Below, one piece after another: positions 47,238 through 55,974 of a stretch of 64,000 nt of DNA. The notes under the pieces are model-generated. The model saw nothing but the letters and a program-made list of their open reading frames with translations. It was not told the origin of the DNA and ran no database searches. This DNA is from a virus. Location of the stretch: the IMG/VR virus record IMGVR_UViG_3300032180_000001, positions 1-64,000 of that record, one strand, 5' to 3'. A program made the position numbers and the translations under genes. Numbering within the stretch: the stretch's first letter is position 1; each line of letters begins with the position of its first letter.

Positions 47238-49157
47238 ATGAACAGGAAAACAATCCGTGCCATTGCCGCGACAGGGCTGGCCACCGCGATCGCTCTTGGA
47301 TACGGAGCCGTCCAGGGGAAAGCCGACGAAACTATGGTATCGCGCAACCTGGTCAGAAACGGATGGGATCCGTCCGAGCCCAGTCTGACTCCAGCTGTCG
47401 TCAGTGGCAGTACGTTCGGCCAAATTTTCACCACCACCGTGAACGGGCAAATAGACGCCCAGCCGCTGAAGATCGGCAATGCGTTGATCGTGGTAACCGA
47501 AACCAACCGCATGTACAGCCTGAACGCCTCGACGGGAGCCGTTAACTGGGGGATATCCCTCGGTCCGGCTTGGCCGTCCGCTGCCAATGGCTGCGCCGAC
47601 ATCAATCCTTCCATCGGGGTCACCTCGACGCCCGTCTACGATTCGGCCAGCCACGAGATCTATGTCACGGCCGTGCTGAACAACGGGACGACGGTGAAAA
47701 CCCCGCATGTGGTGCTGAAGGCGATTGCCCTCACGACCGGTCACACCGACTGGCAGGCGCAAATTCAGGGCACTCCGGTGAACGACCCGTCACATCGTCC
47801 GTTCAATTCATTCACCCAGCGGCAGCGAGCCGGCTTGCTGCTGATGAACGGGCACGTGTTCATCGGGTTCGCCTCCTACTGCGACTTCAAGCCGTACACC
47901 GGCCTGATCGCAAGCGTCAGCACGGCAACGACAGTTCCGCACGCGGTATCGCTATGGACAGACGAGGCACGCGGCGTCCAGGCAGGGATCTGGATGGGTG
48001 ACAGCGGCCTGATGTCTGACGCCCCCGGCCGCATCTTCGTCGCCTCGGGTAACGGATCGTCTCCCCCGGCGGCACCTGGCACCAGCCCGCCCGCAACCCT
48101 GTCTGAGTCGGTGATCCGGGTTAACGTGCAGACGAACGGCTCGCTGATCGCGAAAGACTTCTTCGCCCCGGCGAACGCGCCGTATCTCGACGCGCACGAC
48201 GTCGACCTGGGATCCGGCGGGCCGATCGGGCTGCCGTTCGGCACCGCGCTGCATCCGCACCTGCTGCTCCAGGCAGGGAAAGACGGGCGGCTCTTCATCC
48301 TGGATCGGGCAAGCCTCGGCGGGCGCAATGCCACCACCGATCACCCGGTCAGCATCAGCGGCCCGTACGGCGGCCAGGCGGGTCATCCATCGGCTTTCGC
48401 CGGAACCGGCGGCAGCGATTACGTCTACTACCAGGGCAGCCGGATGCCGCTCCGAGTACTGAAATTCAGCACCGTCAACGCAAGCCTGACCAGCGTCGGG
48501 GTTTCGGCGGACGTATTCCCGGGCAGCTCCGGCTCGCCGGCCGTCACCTCGAACGGCACCGATCCGTCCACCGCGGTCGTCTGGGTGGTGAAGCGGGCGG
48601 GCACCACTTCCGTGCTGGAAGCCTTCGCTGGCGTTCCGCAGAACGGGGTACTGCGCCTGCTGCGCTCCTTCCCGATCGGCACCGCAGCCAAGTTCACGAA
48701 CGTCGCCACTGACGGCGGGCGGGTCTACCTGGGTACGAATGACGGCAAGGTCTACGGGTTCGGTGTTACCACAGCTGCCCCGGCCTCGGTCACCGCGCCG
48801 CCGGTCGCGCAGCCTCCCGTTCCGGCCGCCAACGTGGCGCCACCGCTGAGCGTGTACGTCTCGACGAACTATTCCTACGGTGAGATCCTGGTCACGCCAT
48901 CGGTACTGACGGTTTACCGGCCAGCCGGGGGTAAAGCAGGTAACGGATATGAACCGCTTCTTGCCATCCCCAGCCAGCCGGTCACCTTGCCGCCGTCGCT
49001 CAGCAGGCATCACCATATCACCACCGTGCTCCTGCCGGATGGCAGCCATCAGCTCGCCTACGACGGGCAGCCGCTGTACACGTTCTCGGGCGACAAGCAT
49101 CCGGGTGACGCGTTCGGAGCCGGGCAGCACTGGAGGGTGGTCCCCTCGGACGCTTAA
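47238..49157 (+). CDS. Secreted PQQ-type beta-propeller fused to a YxFxxD-type lipoprotein repeat
   Basis: A 639-aa protein: signal peptide; propeller repeats such as NALIVVTETNRMYSLNASTG (strand pattern ..VY.LDA.TG), DGRLFILDRASLGG, RVYLGTNDGKVYGFG; a Pro linker about 505-530; and a C-terminal domain QLAYDGQPLYTFSGDKHPGD with GAGQHWRVV, the COG4315/Lipoprotein_15 motif. It is a large extracellular protein of host type. Enzyme activity is not evident. Confidence 0.75.
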   Translation: MNRKTIRAIAATGLATAIALGYGAVQGKADETMVSRNLVRNGWDPSEPSLTPAVVSGSTFGQIFTTTVNGQIDAQPLKIGNALIVVTETNRMYSLNASTGAVNWGISLGPAWPSAANGCADINPSIGVTSTPVYDSASHEIYVTAVLNNGTTVKTPHVVLKAIALTTGHTDWQAQIQGTPVNDPSHRPFNSFTQRQRAGLLLMNGHVFIGFASYCDFKPYTGLIASVSTATTVPHAVSLWTDEARGVQAGIWMGDSGLMSDAPGRIFVASGNGSSPPAAPGTSPPATLSESVIRVNVQTNGSLIAKDFFAPANAPYLDAHDVDLGSGGPIGLPFGTALHPHLLLQAGKDGRLFILDRASLGGRNATTDHPVSISGPYGGQAGHPSAFAGTGGSDYVYYQGSRMPLRVLKFSTVNASLTSVGVSADVFPGSSGSPAVTSNGTDPSTAVVWVVKRAGTTSVLEAFAGVPQNGVLRLLRSFPIGTAAKFTNVATDGGRVYLGTNDGKVYGFGVTTAAPASVTAPPVAQPPVPAANVAPPLSVYVSTNYSYGEILVTPSVLTVYRPAGGKAGNGYEPLLAIPSQPVTLPPSLSRHHHITTVLLPDGSHQLAYDGQPLYTFSGDKHPGDAFGAGQHWRVVPSDA

Positions 49158-49292
49158 GTGAACAGCCGATTACAAACGCGACACGGGTGCTGTCATCAGT
49201 TTGCGTATGTGGTAAGGTACCGTAGCGACAGACGGGGCAGGAAAAGCCCTGAGCTACAGAAAGCACAATCAAGCACACTCAGGAGAATCGTA

Positions 49293-49703
49293 GTGAAGAA
49301 GCTTATCGCAGGATCCGCCGTTGCGGCATCCGCCATCGCCTGTCTTGGCCTCGCTCTCCCGGCTTCGGCCAGTGGGAGTCCTGTTGCTGGGAACTACGTC
49401 GTCGCCGACAACGGCCAGGGGTGCTGGGCCGGTGGGGCTCTGCTCGCTGACGGTTCTGGTACTGGCGCGGGCGGATGCAGCTTCAGCGGTCCGGCCGGGC
49501 AGGAAGTCCTCCGGTTCACCACTCGGTCCTGGACAGGCGACGCCACTGCGGGGGTCACGCTCTGCGTCAACGCGATCGCCACCAAGGACCCGGCAGGCAT
49601 CTTCCCGACGGGGCAGTTCGCGTTCGGCTGCCTGGGGCCGGTGCCGGTGAACATCGGTCCGGTCAAGATCAACGGCACGCTCATCAAGATCAGCCTGCGC
49701 TAG
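49293..49703 (+). CDS. Small secreted protein
   Basis: A 136-aa protein from a GTG after AGGAGAATCGTA: signal peptide KKLIAGSAVAASAIACLGLA with ALPASASG cleavage-type site, then a beta-rich, Cys-containing domain (NGQGCWAGGALLADGSGTGA). Function unknown. Confidence 0.7.
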   Translation: MKKLIAGSAVAASAIACLGLALPASASGSPVAGNYVVADNGQGCWAGGALLADGSGTGAGGCSFSGPAGQEVLRFTTRSWTGDATAGVTLCVNAIATKDPAGIFPTGQFAFGCLGPVPVNIGPVKINGTLIKISLR

Positions 49704-49762
49704 CGAAACCGGCCTGGCCCCTGTCACCTGATGTGGCAGGGGTCAAGTCGGGCGGAGGACTT

Positions 49763-49921
49763 ATGTTCACCTATTCATACGCTCGCGAACTGCATCGGCA
49801 GCGCGAGGAAGAAACCCAGCGCAGGACGAAGTACGCCTGGCTCGGCAGAGAGGCGCAGATCGCCCGTCGCGATGCCCGCAGGGCACGTTGGCACAGACTC
49901 GTCGCGATGCTAGTCCGGTAG
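49763..49921 (+). CDS. 52-aa basic protein
   Basis: MFTYSYARELHRQREEETQR then RTKYAWLGREAQIARRDARR. GGAGGA is well placed. Highly Arg-rich and helical; resembles small actinobacterial peptides. Confidence 0.55.
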   Translation: MFTYSYARELHRQREEETQRRTKYAWLGREAQIARRDARRARWHRLVAMLVR

Positions 49922-50012
49922 CGCAAAGATTCGTCGTATGATACGGTAGTTACTAATGAGGCAAAAGTTGTCTCTAATCAAATGCTCAGTACCAGCCATC
50001 GGGGGAATCCTC

Positions 50013-50357
50013 ATGCAAGCGACTCAGTTCGATCAGCCCACCCTCTCCGTCCCGACGCGGCAGTCCGCTATCTCGCTGCTCGCTCTCATCTCAGGAGCAC
50101 TATCTGCCGCATCGCTGCTGCCTACCGCGCTCGTACTCGTCTTCTGGGCGAAGGGCCTCCACCTCACTTCGCCAGCAGCCACTCCGTATTCCGCCGTGTT
50201 CGTGCTTGGCACAGCGTTCGCCGCAGCCGGTTCCGTGCTCGCCCTCGGTGCCTTCCGGCCGACTCGAACCGGAATCGCCGCCCTAGTTATCTCGACGCTC
50301 GTTCTCGCAGCAAGCGTTTCCGGCTGGTTCTACTACGCAGCGAACCTGCACAAGTAG
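50013..50357 (+). CDS. Three-helix membrane protein
   Basis: A 114-aa protein with helices ISLLALISGALSAASLLPTA, VFVLGTAFAAAGSVLALGAF and IAALVISTLVLAASVSGWFY. DUF4190-like pattern. Function unknown. Confidence 0.65.
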   Translation: MQATQFDQPTLSVPTRQSAISLLALISGALSAASLLPTALVLVFWAKGLHLTSPAATPYSAVFVLGTAFAAAGSVLALGAFRPTRTGIAALVISTLVLAASVSGWFYYAANLHK

Positions 50358-50370
50358 GCAAGGAAGAAAC

Positions 50371-50532
50371 GTGCTCTCATACGGAAAAACCACCGGGGCG
50401 ACGGGTCTTATGATCGGCAGCCTTGCCATCAATCAAGTGTACCTCTTGGTCATCGCCCTAGTTTTTGTCATCAGCACAGCAATAGTGCTGCGACTAGGGT
50501 GGCGCCGCGGAAAAGCGGCAAGCGACCGCTGA
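50371..50532 (+). CDS. 53-aa membrane-anchor protein
   Basis: From a GTG after AAGGAAG: MLSYGKTTGATGLMIGSLAI, LLVIALVFVISTAIVLRLGW, then RRGKAASDR. One membrane helix with a basic tail, the form of small actinobacterial membrane peptides. Confidence 0.55.
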   Translation: MLSYGKTTGATGLMIGSLAINQVYLLVIALVFVISTAIVLRLGWRRGKAASDR

Positions 50533-50546
50533 TAGAAGGAGACGAT

Positions 50547-50576
50547 GGCTCCGAGCAGAGTGGCCTGCTCGGAGCC
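50547..50576 (+). other. Perfect 12-bp hairpin before the GT2 gene
   Basis: GGCTCCGAGCAG (50547-50558), 6-nt loop, CTGCTCGGAGCC (50565-50576), ending 23 bases before the glycosyltransferase start. No U-run follows. It may be an attenuator or an mRNA processing element that isolates the polysaccharide module. Confidence 0.55.
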
Positions 50577-50599
50577 AGGCGGCAGGGAGGGGAAATAAA

Positions 50600-51976
50600 A
50601 TGCAGGCCAGTCGGTACACAGCACGCGTGGGAAATACAGGAACTATCATTCCCGGCGCGCTGATTATCGGAGGCCTTCTATTCTGGACTTTTCGGCATAT
50701 TGCCAGCATCTATGCCACGCATGGCCAGCATTTGCAAGCGGTTTGGCTCTTTGCTTTCGCTGTTCTCCTCATCGAAATGAGTATGTGCTTTACCGAGAGA
50801 CGGTACCGGACAACCTGGCGTCAGCAGAAAGTTCTCAACGAGTCCCATTTGGTGGGAGTTATTCCTGTTTACAACGAGGATCCCGCAGCATTGCGCGAGT
50901 GCATCGCCTCCATGCTCCGGCAGACCAGGCCGCTGAACTGCCTCTGGGTAACTGACGACGGCAGTACCTCCGTGGTGGACTACGCGGAGGTCAGGAAATG
51001 GTTCTTTCGGGTTGCGGAAGCAGCGGGGGTGCGCCCGGTGTGGCACTGGCAGCCGAATGCCGGTAAGCGCCACGCGCAGGGTGCGGCCATCGCCGCCACA
51101 CCCGAGGCAGATTTCTACCTCACCGTGGACAGCGATGCGATTCTCGACCCAGATGCCGTCCGAGAAGGACTCAAGCCCTTTGCGCACTCAGAGGTCCAGT
51201 CGGTGGCCGGCGTTATTATGGTTGCCAACCAGGTGAACCTGCTAACTCGGTTCACCGACCTGTGGTTCGTCATCGGCCAGCTCGTCGACCGCAGCAGCAT
51301 GTCAGCGGCCGGAAGCGTCCTAGTCAACTCGGGGGCGCTAGCCTTCTACCGCGGCAGTCTGCTTCGTGACAACCTGGACGGTTACCTGAACGAGATGTTC
51401 TTCGGACGGGTCATCGAAACGTCCGACGATTCCCTGCTTACCATTTACGCCCTGCTAAAAGGGAAGGCAGTTCAGCAGCACAGTAGCTTTAGCTTCACGT
51501 TCATGCCGGAAAAATACTCTCATCACCGTCGTCAGTACCTGCGCTGGATGCGTGGTGCATTCATCCGCGCCTGGTGGCGGTTCAGGTATCTGCCCGTCCG
51601 CAAGGCAGCCTACTGGTTCAACCTGATCGGCTGGGTTCAGGTCATCCTGTCTACCGTCACCTTCATCGCGCTGTTCATCTACGGAACCATCCGAACGCCG
51701 GATGGCCTGCCGTTTCTCATGCTCATCCCAGTGCTCGTCGGCTACGGACAGGGACTGAGGTACTTCATGATCAGGCGATCAGACATCAGGTTCCGACAAC
51801 AGCTGGTAATGTTCCTGCTCATGCCTGTTCTCGTTTTCTACGGATGGTTCGTACTACGGGCACTCCGTTTTTACGCGATGGCCACGTGCCTGAACGTAGG
51901 CTGGGGGACAAGAGAAACCGTGGAAATTACCATGGCAGATGCCAGCACTCCAGCCTACAGTACATTGAAAGGATAA
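50600..51976 (+). CDS. Processive GT2 polysaccharide synthase (hyaluronan/chitin-synthase-like)
   Basis: A 458-aa membrane glycosyltransferase: two N-terminal helices, GT-A core with VIPVYNEDPAALRECIASML, LTVDSDAILDPDAV (DxD), ETSDDSLLTIYALLKG, RRQYLRWMRG (QxxRW), and C-terminal helices. This is the plan of HAS/NodC/cellulose-synthase-like enzymes that make and extrude a beta-linked polymer. Followed by a deacetylase and, 2.7 kb on, a UDP-sugar dehydrogenase. Product unknown. Confidence 0.85.
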   Translation: MQASRYTARVGNTGTIIPGALIIGGLLFWTFRHIASIYATHGQHLQAVWLFAFAVLLIEMSMCFTERRYRTTWRQQKVLNESHLVGVIPVYNEDPAALRECIASMLRQTRPLNCLWVTDDGSTSVVDYAEVRKWFFRVAEAAGVRPVWHWQPNAGKRHAQGAAIAATPEADFYLTVDSDAILDPDAVREGLKPFAHSEVQSVAGVIMVANQVNLLTRFTDLWFVIGQLVDRSSMSAAGSVLVNSGALAFYRGSLLRDNLDGYLNEMFFGRVIETSDDSLLTIYALLKGKAVQQHSSFSFTFMPEKYSHHRRQYLRWMRGAFIRAWWRFRYLPVRKAAYWFNLIGWVQVILSTVTFIALFIYGTIRTPDGLPFLMLIPVLVGYGQGLRYFMIRRSDIRFRQQLVMFLLMPVLVFYGWFVLRALRFYAMATCLNVGWGTRETVEITMADASTPAYSTLKG

Positions 51977-51980
51977 GAGA

Positions 51981-53549
51981 ATGCGAAAGAGAGTAATACT
52001 AGCCGCCCTCGGATCTGCCGCCCTGCTTGCAGGCATGGCAGCAACCGCGCAGGCGGGCGTTCCTAGCTATCATCGGGCTTCATACGGACCGGCTGTTCCC
52101 GGCGGAGTAAACGGGCCTGACGGCGCGGCTTTCCGTACTGCACCACCCATCAAGTCAGCACCTGTGAAGGCACACCTGCCCTATGAGGCAAATCCGAACA
52201 GCCCACTGATCAGGCCGGCGCACCCGGCGATCGCGTCCCCCGCCCGGATGACGACGGCGACAGCTCCTGCGCTCCCGGTGCTGAATAACACCGGCTGCAA
52301 GGGCTACGCCATCTTCACCTTCGACGACGGTCCGAGCGCGGACACCACGCAGAGCCTGCTCGACGAGATGAACGCGGAAAACATCCACGGCCTTTTCTTC
52401 GTTATCGGTACCATGGTGACCGCTCCGGGCGGTGCGCAGCTCATCCAGAATGAGGCGGCCTCCGGTGACCTGGTGGAAAATCACACCTGGGACCACCAGT
52501 CGTTCACCGGAGCCTCCACCGGCACCGCACCGCTCACCGCTGCACAAGTTAACAGCGAGATCGGCCAAGACCAGGCCGCGATCACCGCTGCGGGCGTGCC
52601 TGCCCCGACCATGTACCGTCCGCCGTACGGCGACGTCAACGCCACCAACGACGCGCAGATCCGCAACCAGTTCAGCCTGCAAATCGTGGCTCCGTTCTCC
52701 GTCGAAGGACCGACCTTCCCGGCGGGCAGCGGCGAGGTTACCGACAGCCGCGACTGGACTGGCGCCTCCACGGCGCAGCTTGTCCAGAATGTGACGGTCG
52801 GGTACACCTCGGCCAGCGGGCGGTTCTACCCCGGCATGGCGCAGTCCACGATCGCGCAGCCCGACATCCTCGCCTTCCACGACACGACCGGAACGCAGCT
52901 CTACAACGCGCTGCCGCAGATCGTGGACTGGATGAACGCGAACAATTTCTGCACGACTCGCACCATGCGGACCAACGCGACCGGCGGGCTCGTTCCGACG
53001 CCACCACTGACCGAGCCGTCTACCGGGCTAGTCGTCAACCCGTCCGTCGAGACGAACTGGGCGGCAGGTAACGCGGGCAGCTTCCCGACAAACTGGCCGG
53101 CCGGCTGGATCACGGCAGGATGGGGCACCCGCACCGCGACGTTCGGCACCACAACCGCCGCGCACACCGGCAGCCAGGCGGTAACAGTCTCCATCGCCAA
53201 CTGGGTGAGCGGCACCGCCGACTGGATCATCGTGCAGCGCGGCAAGGGAACCGACTCATCCAACACCTACACACCGCTCGCGCAGCCCGGCCACACCTAC
53301 TCGTTCTGGACCTGGTATTCCGGATCAGCGACGGGCAGCATCGGCATCGTGGCCTATTATCGGGACGCGAACAACGCTTGGCAGTACTGGACCTCCAGTT
53401 ATGCCGTCCCCAACTCTCCGGGGGCATGGAACCTGGCCCAGTACAACTCGCCGCCACTTCCGGCCGGAGCAACGGCAGTCAGCTTCGGCCTGTCGGTCTC
53501 GGGTAACGGCAGCGTGACCTCCGACGACTACCAGATGGTCGCTAATTAA
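51981..53549 (+). CDS. Secreted CE4 polysaccharide deacetylase with CBM-like domain
   Basis: A 522-aa protein: signal peptide; NodB domain with AIFTFDDGPSADTTQSLLDE (motif 1), ENHTWDHQSF (motif 2, HxxxH), TMYRPPYGDVNATNDAQI (motif 3); then a beta-sandwich module (VNPSVETNWAAGNAGSFPTN, ADWIIVQRG...). It would remove acetyl groups from GlcNAc-type polymers outside the cell. Immediately follows the GT2 synthase, like nodC-nodB pairs. Confidence 0.85.
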   Translation: MRKRVILAALGSAALLAGMAATAQAGVPSYHRASYGPAVPGGVNGPDGAAFRTAPPIKSAPVKAHLPYEANPNSPLIRPAHPAIASPARMTTATAPALPVLNNTGCKGYAIFTFDDGPSADTTQSLLDEMNAENIHGLFFVIGTMVTAPGGAQLIQNEAASGDLVENHTWDHQSFTGASTGTAPLTAAQVNSEIGQDQAAITAAGVPAPTMYRPPYGDVNATNDAQIRNQFSLQIVAPFSVEGPTFPAGSGEVTDSRDWTGASTAQLVQNVTVGYTSASGRFYPGMAQSTIAQPDILAFHDTTGTQLYNALPQIVDWMNANNFCTTRTMRTNATGGLVPTPPLTEPSTGLVVNPSVETNWAAGNAGSFPTNWPAGWITAGWGTRTATFGTTTAAHTGSQAVTVSIANWVSGTADWIIVQRGKGTDSSNTYTPLAQPGHTYSFWTWYSGSATGSIGIVAYYRDANNAWQYWTSSYAVPNSPGAWNLAQYNSPPLPAGATAVSFGLSVSGNGSVTSDDYQMVAN

Positions 53550-53553
53550 CCTC

Positions 53554-53607
53554 CTGAGCACTGGCGATCGCGGGCAGGGAAATCTGCTCGCGGTCGCAGG
53601 CACTCAG
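53554..53607 (+). terminator. Conserved stem-loop, copy 2
   Basis: CTGAG..GCGATCGCG / CGCGGTCGC..CTCAG, with the same flanks as the element at 41283-41337 (GAGCACTGGCGATCGC and GTCGCAGGCACTCAGCCTGA in outline) but a different loop. The stem change A/T to G/C plus a G-T pair preserves the fold. Confidence 0.55.
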
Positions 53608-53633
53608 CCTGAAATTAAGAAAGAAGGAAAATC

Positions 53634-53783
53634 ATGAACGAAATCGTCCCGGCTGGGGTGACTGAGATGCTCCAGCGCGCCAGAAGGGCCATAAGCGAGG
53701 GAAACAGCTATGACTGGCAAGATTCACTTGAAGAACTGATCGACTACATAGCCGGTCTCTACGGCCTGGAAGAAGAACAATGA
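53634..53783 (+). CDS. 49-aa acidic protein
   Basis: MNEIVPAGVTEMLQRARRAI then DSLEELIDYIAGLYGLEEEQ. Good ribosome site (AAGGAAA); stop overlaps the next start. Function unknown. Confidence 0.6.
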   Translation: MNEIVPAGVTEMLQRARRAISEGNSYDWQDSLEELIDYIAGLYGLEEEQ

Positions 53784-54700
53784 AGCTGAGAATGAGATAT
53801 CTTGCGACTTGCCTCATCGCAGGGATATTTGGCCTAACCGCATGTCAGAACTCTGATCCGCCACCCGCTGCTTCGGCTCCGATTACTGTGGTAAAACCGT
53901 CTGCATTCGTAACCGGAGTTTTCGCTCCTGGCACCCCGCGGTCGTATGCGCCGATATCGGCGTTCGCTACAGAAACAGGTACGAAGCCACACCTGATATT
54001 GACGTATCCCGGGTTGGATGACTTTTCGGCCACGTTCGCTAGCACCGTGTCCGCTAATGGCCAACTGCCCGTCATGCAAATAAATCCCGGCAATATTCGC
54101 ATGTCATCGATTACTAAGGGTGGCATCGATTGGTGGGCAAACAGGTACGCCATGCAAGTGCGTGCCTATGGCAAACCAGTAGTGATCGGATTCGCGGCCG
54201 AGGCCAATGGCACCTGGGATCAGTGGGGGCGCGGGCATACCTCACCTGCAGACTGGGTGGCAGCATGGCAGCATATTGTCACTGTCTTCCGCCACGACGG
54301 CGCAAACAACGTGATCTGGTTGTGGACTATCAACGCCGTCAACCTGCACGCCACCCGCTCATCGCCGCAGCCCTGGTGGCCGGGCGCGTCGTACGTGACG
54401 TGGGTCGGGATTGACGGCTACTACTACTTCCCAGGCGAAACCTGGTTGTCGGTATTCGGCGCTACCATCACCGATATCCGAACGTTTACCGGAAAGCCAA
54501 TCCTCATCAGTGAGACCTCGGTCTCTCCCTCGTCTGCCGCTCCCGCTCAGATCACCGAACTTTACGCAAATGCCAGGGCTGCGGGGGTTATCGGCGTGAT
54601 CTGGTCGAATACGACCATGAATAAGCCCCCGTATCATGTCCGCCAGGGGCTGGCCGGCGATCCTGCCATGCTAGCCGCCTACAGAAAGGCCGCGAAATGA
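53780..54700 (+). CDS. GH26-like glycoside hydrolase lipoprotein
   Basis: A 306-aa lipoprotein (lipobox GLTACQN). The barrel has GFAAEANGTWDQWG with the acid/base Glu and ILISETSVSP with the nucleophile Glu, and VGIDGYYYFPGETW between, as in GH26 endo-beta-mannanase-like enzymes. It may trim or release the polymer made by the module, or degrade host or rival glycans. Confidence 0.75.
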   Translation: MKLRMRYLATCLIAGIFGLTACQNSDPPPAASAPITVVKPSAFVTGVFAPGTPRSYAPISAFATETGTKPHLILTYPGLDDFSATFASTVSANGQLPVMQINPGNIRMSSITKGGIDWWANRYAMQVRAYGKPVVIGFAAEANGTWDQWGRGHTSPADWVAAWQHIVTVFRHDGANNVIWLWTINAVNLHATRSSPQPWWPGASYVTWVGIDGYYYFPGETWLSVFGATITDIRTFTGKPILISETSVSPSSAAPAQITELYANARAAGVIGVIWSNTTMNKPPYHVRQGLAGDPAMLAAYRKAAK

Positions 54701-55944
54701 AGCTTCTCATCTACGGTCAGGGCTACGTCGGCCTTCCGCTCGCTCAGCAGGCCGTCAGGGCAGGCATGGATGTCATGGGCTGCGATGTCAGCGAAGAACG
54801 AGTTCGCGCACTTAATGCCGGGCGTTCGCCTGTCGGTGATCTGTCCGATGATGACTTGGCGACTATGCTCTTCGGTGGGTTCCGTGCGGTAACCAGCCCT
54901 GAACCAGGATATCAACCGGATGTCATCGTTATTTGCGTGCCGACGCCACTGTCAGAATTCGACGGACCGGACCTGTCCATGGTTTGCGATGCTGCCTCGC
55001 AAGCCAGCCTGTGGCTTGATCACGGCACCCTGGTCGTGCTCGAGTCAACGTCCTACCCCGGCACTACCGAAAACGTCGTGCGCCCGATTCTCGAAACAGG
55101 GGGACTGACCGCCGGAAAAGACTTCGCGCTAGCTTTCTCACCCGAGCGCATTGATCCCGGTAACCCGGTGTACGGGCTGGCCAACACGCCCAAAGTAGTT
55201 GGCGGCATCACGCCGGAATGCACGAGGAAAGCTGCGGAGTTCTACAGCCTGATCTGCAAGGAAGTAGTGCAAGCCAAATCAGCCCGCGAGGCGGAAATGG
55301 CCAAGCTGCTGGAAAACACCTACCGTCATGTCAACATCGCACTGGTCAATGAGATGGCAATCTTTTGCCACGAGATGGGCATAGACCTACGCGACGCCAT
55401 CCGCTGCGCGGCGACCAAGCCGTTCGGGTTCCAGGCTTTCCAACCAGGGCCTGGCGTGGGCGGCCACTGCATTCCGATCGATCCCAATTACCTGTCGCAT
55501 GAAGTGCGCCGGCAGATGGGCTATCCATTCCGGTTCGTTGAGCTGGCACAGGAGATCAACAACCGGATGCCCGCGTACGTGGTGACTCGGGCCGCAGAAC
55601 TACTGAACAGCCACGCAAAGCCGCTGAACGGTTCGACAGTGCTGCTTCTAGGCGTCACCTACAAGCCGGACATCGCTGATCAGCGAGAATCCCCGGCTCC
55701 ACACATTGCACGCAGGCTGCGCAGGGCTGGGGCGATCATCCGCTACTCTGATCCGCATGTGCCGCAGTGGGCAGTGGACGGGCATAGCGTCAGACAGCAG
55801 GAAACACCTGCAGGAGACCTGATCATCGTGCTTCAGCCGCATCGGCAGTTCGACCTGAACGCCGTCTCCCGCGGGCTGTACTGCCCGCTCGTGCTCGACA
55901 CATCCGGCTGGGTACCAGTCAGCCCGATCGTTACCCAGCTATGA
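54697..55944 (+). CDS. UDP-glucose/GlcNAc-type nucleotide-sugar dehydrogenase
   Basis: A 415-aa protein: GQGYVGLPLAQQAVRAG (NAD site), VICVPTPL, SPERIDPGNP, K...ENTYRHVNIALVNEMA, PGPGVGGHCIPIDP (catalytic Cys), GVTYKPDIADQRESPA. This is the UDP-Glc/UDP-ManNAc 6-dehydrogenase family, producing a UDP-uronic acid. It would supply substrate to the GT2 synthase. Coupled to the GH26-like gene (ATGA). Confidence 0.9.
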   Translation: MKLLIYGQGYVGLPLAQQAVRAGMDVMGCDVSEERVRALNAGRSPVGDLSDDDLATMLFGGFRAVTSPEPGYQPDVIVICVPTPLSEFDGPDLSMVCDAASQASLWLDHGTLVVLESTSYPGTTENVVRPILETGGLTAGKDFALAFSPERIDPGNPVYGLANTPKVVGGITPECTRKAAEFYSLICKEVVQAKSAREAEMAKLLENTYRHVNIALVNEMAIFCHEMGIDLRDAIRCAATKPFGFQAFQPGPGVGGHCIPIDPNYLSHEVRRQMGYPFRFVELAQEINNRMPAYVVTRAAELLNSHAKPLNGSTVLLLGVTYKPDIADQRESPAPHIARRLRRAGAIIRYSDPHVPQWAVDGHSVRQQETPAGDLIIVLQPHRQFDLNAVSRGLYCPLVLDTSGWVPVSPIVTQL

Positions 55945-55974
55945 TTGTCACAGAACCTGCGACAGGAGCACGTT

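Noticed and set aside
47952-49130. 392-codon minus-strand frame
   Set aside because: Antisense of the PQQ-propeller gene; Arg/Gly/Asp-rich with no domain.
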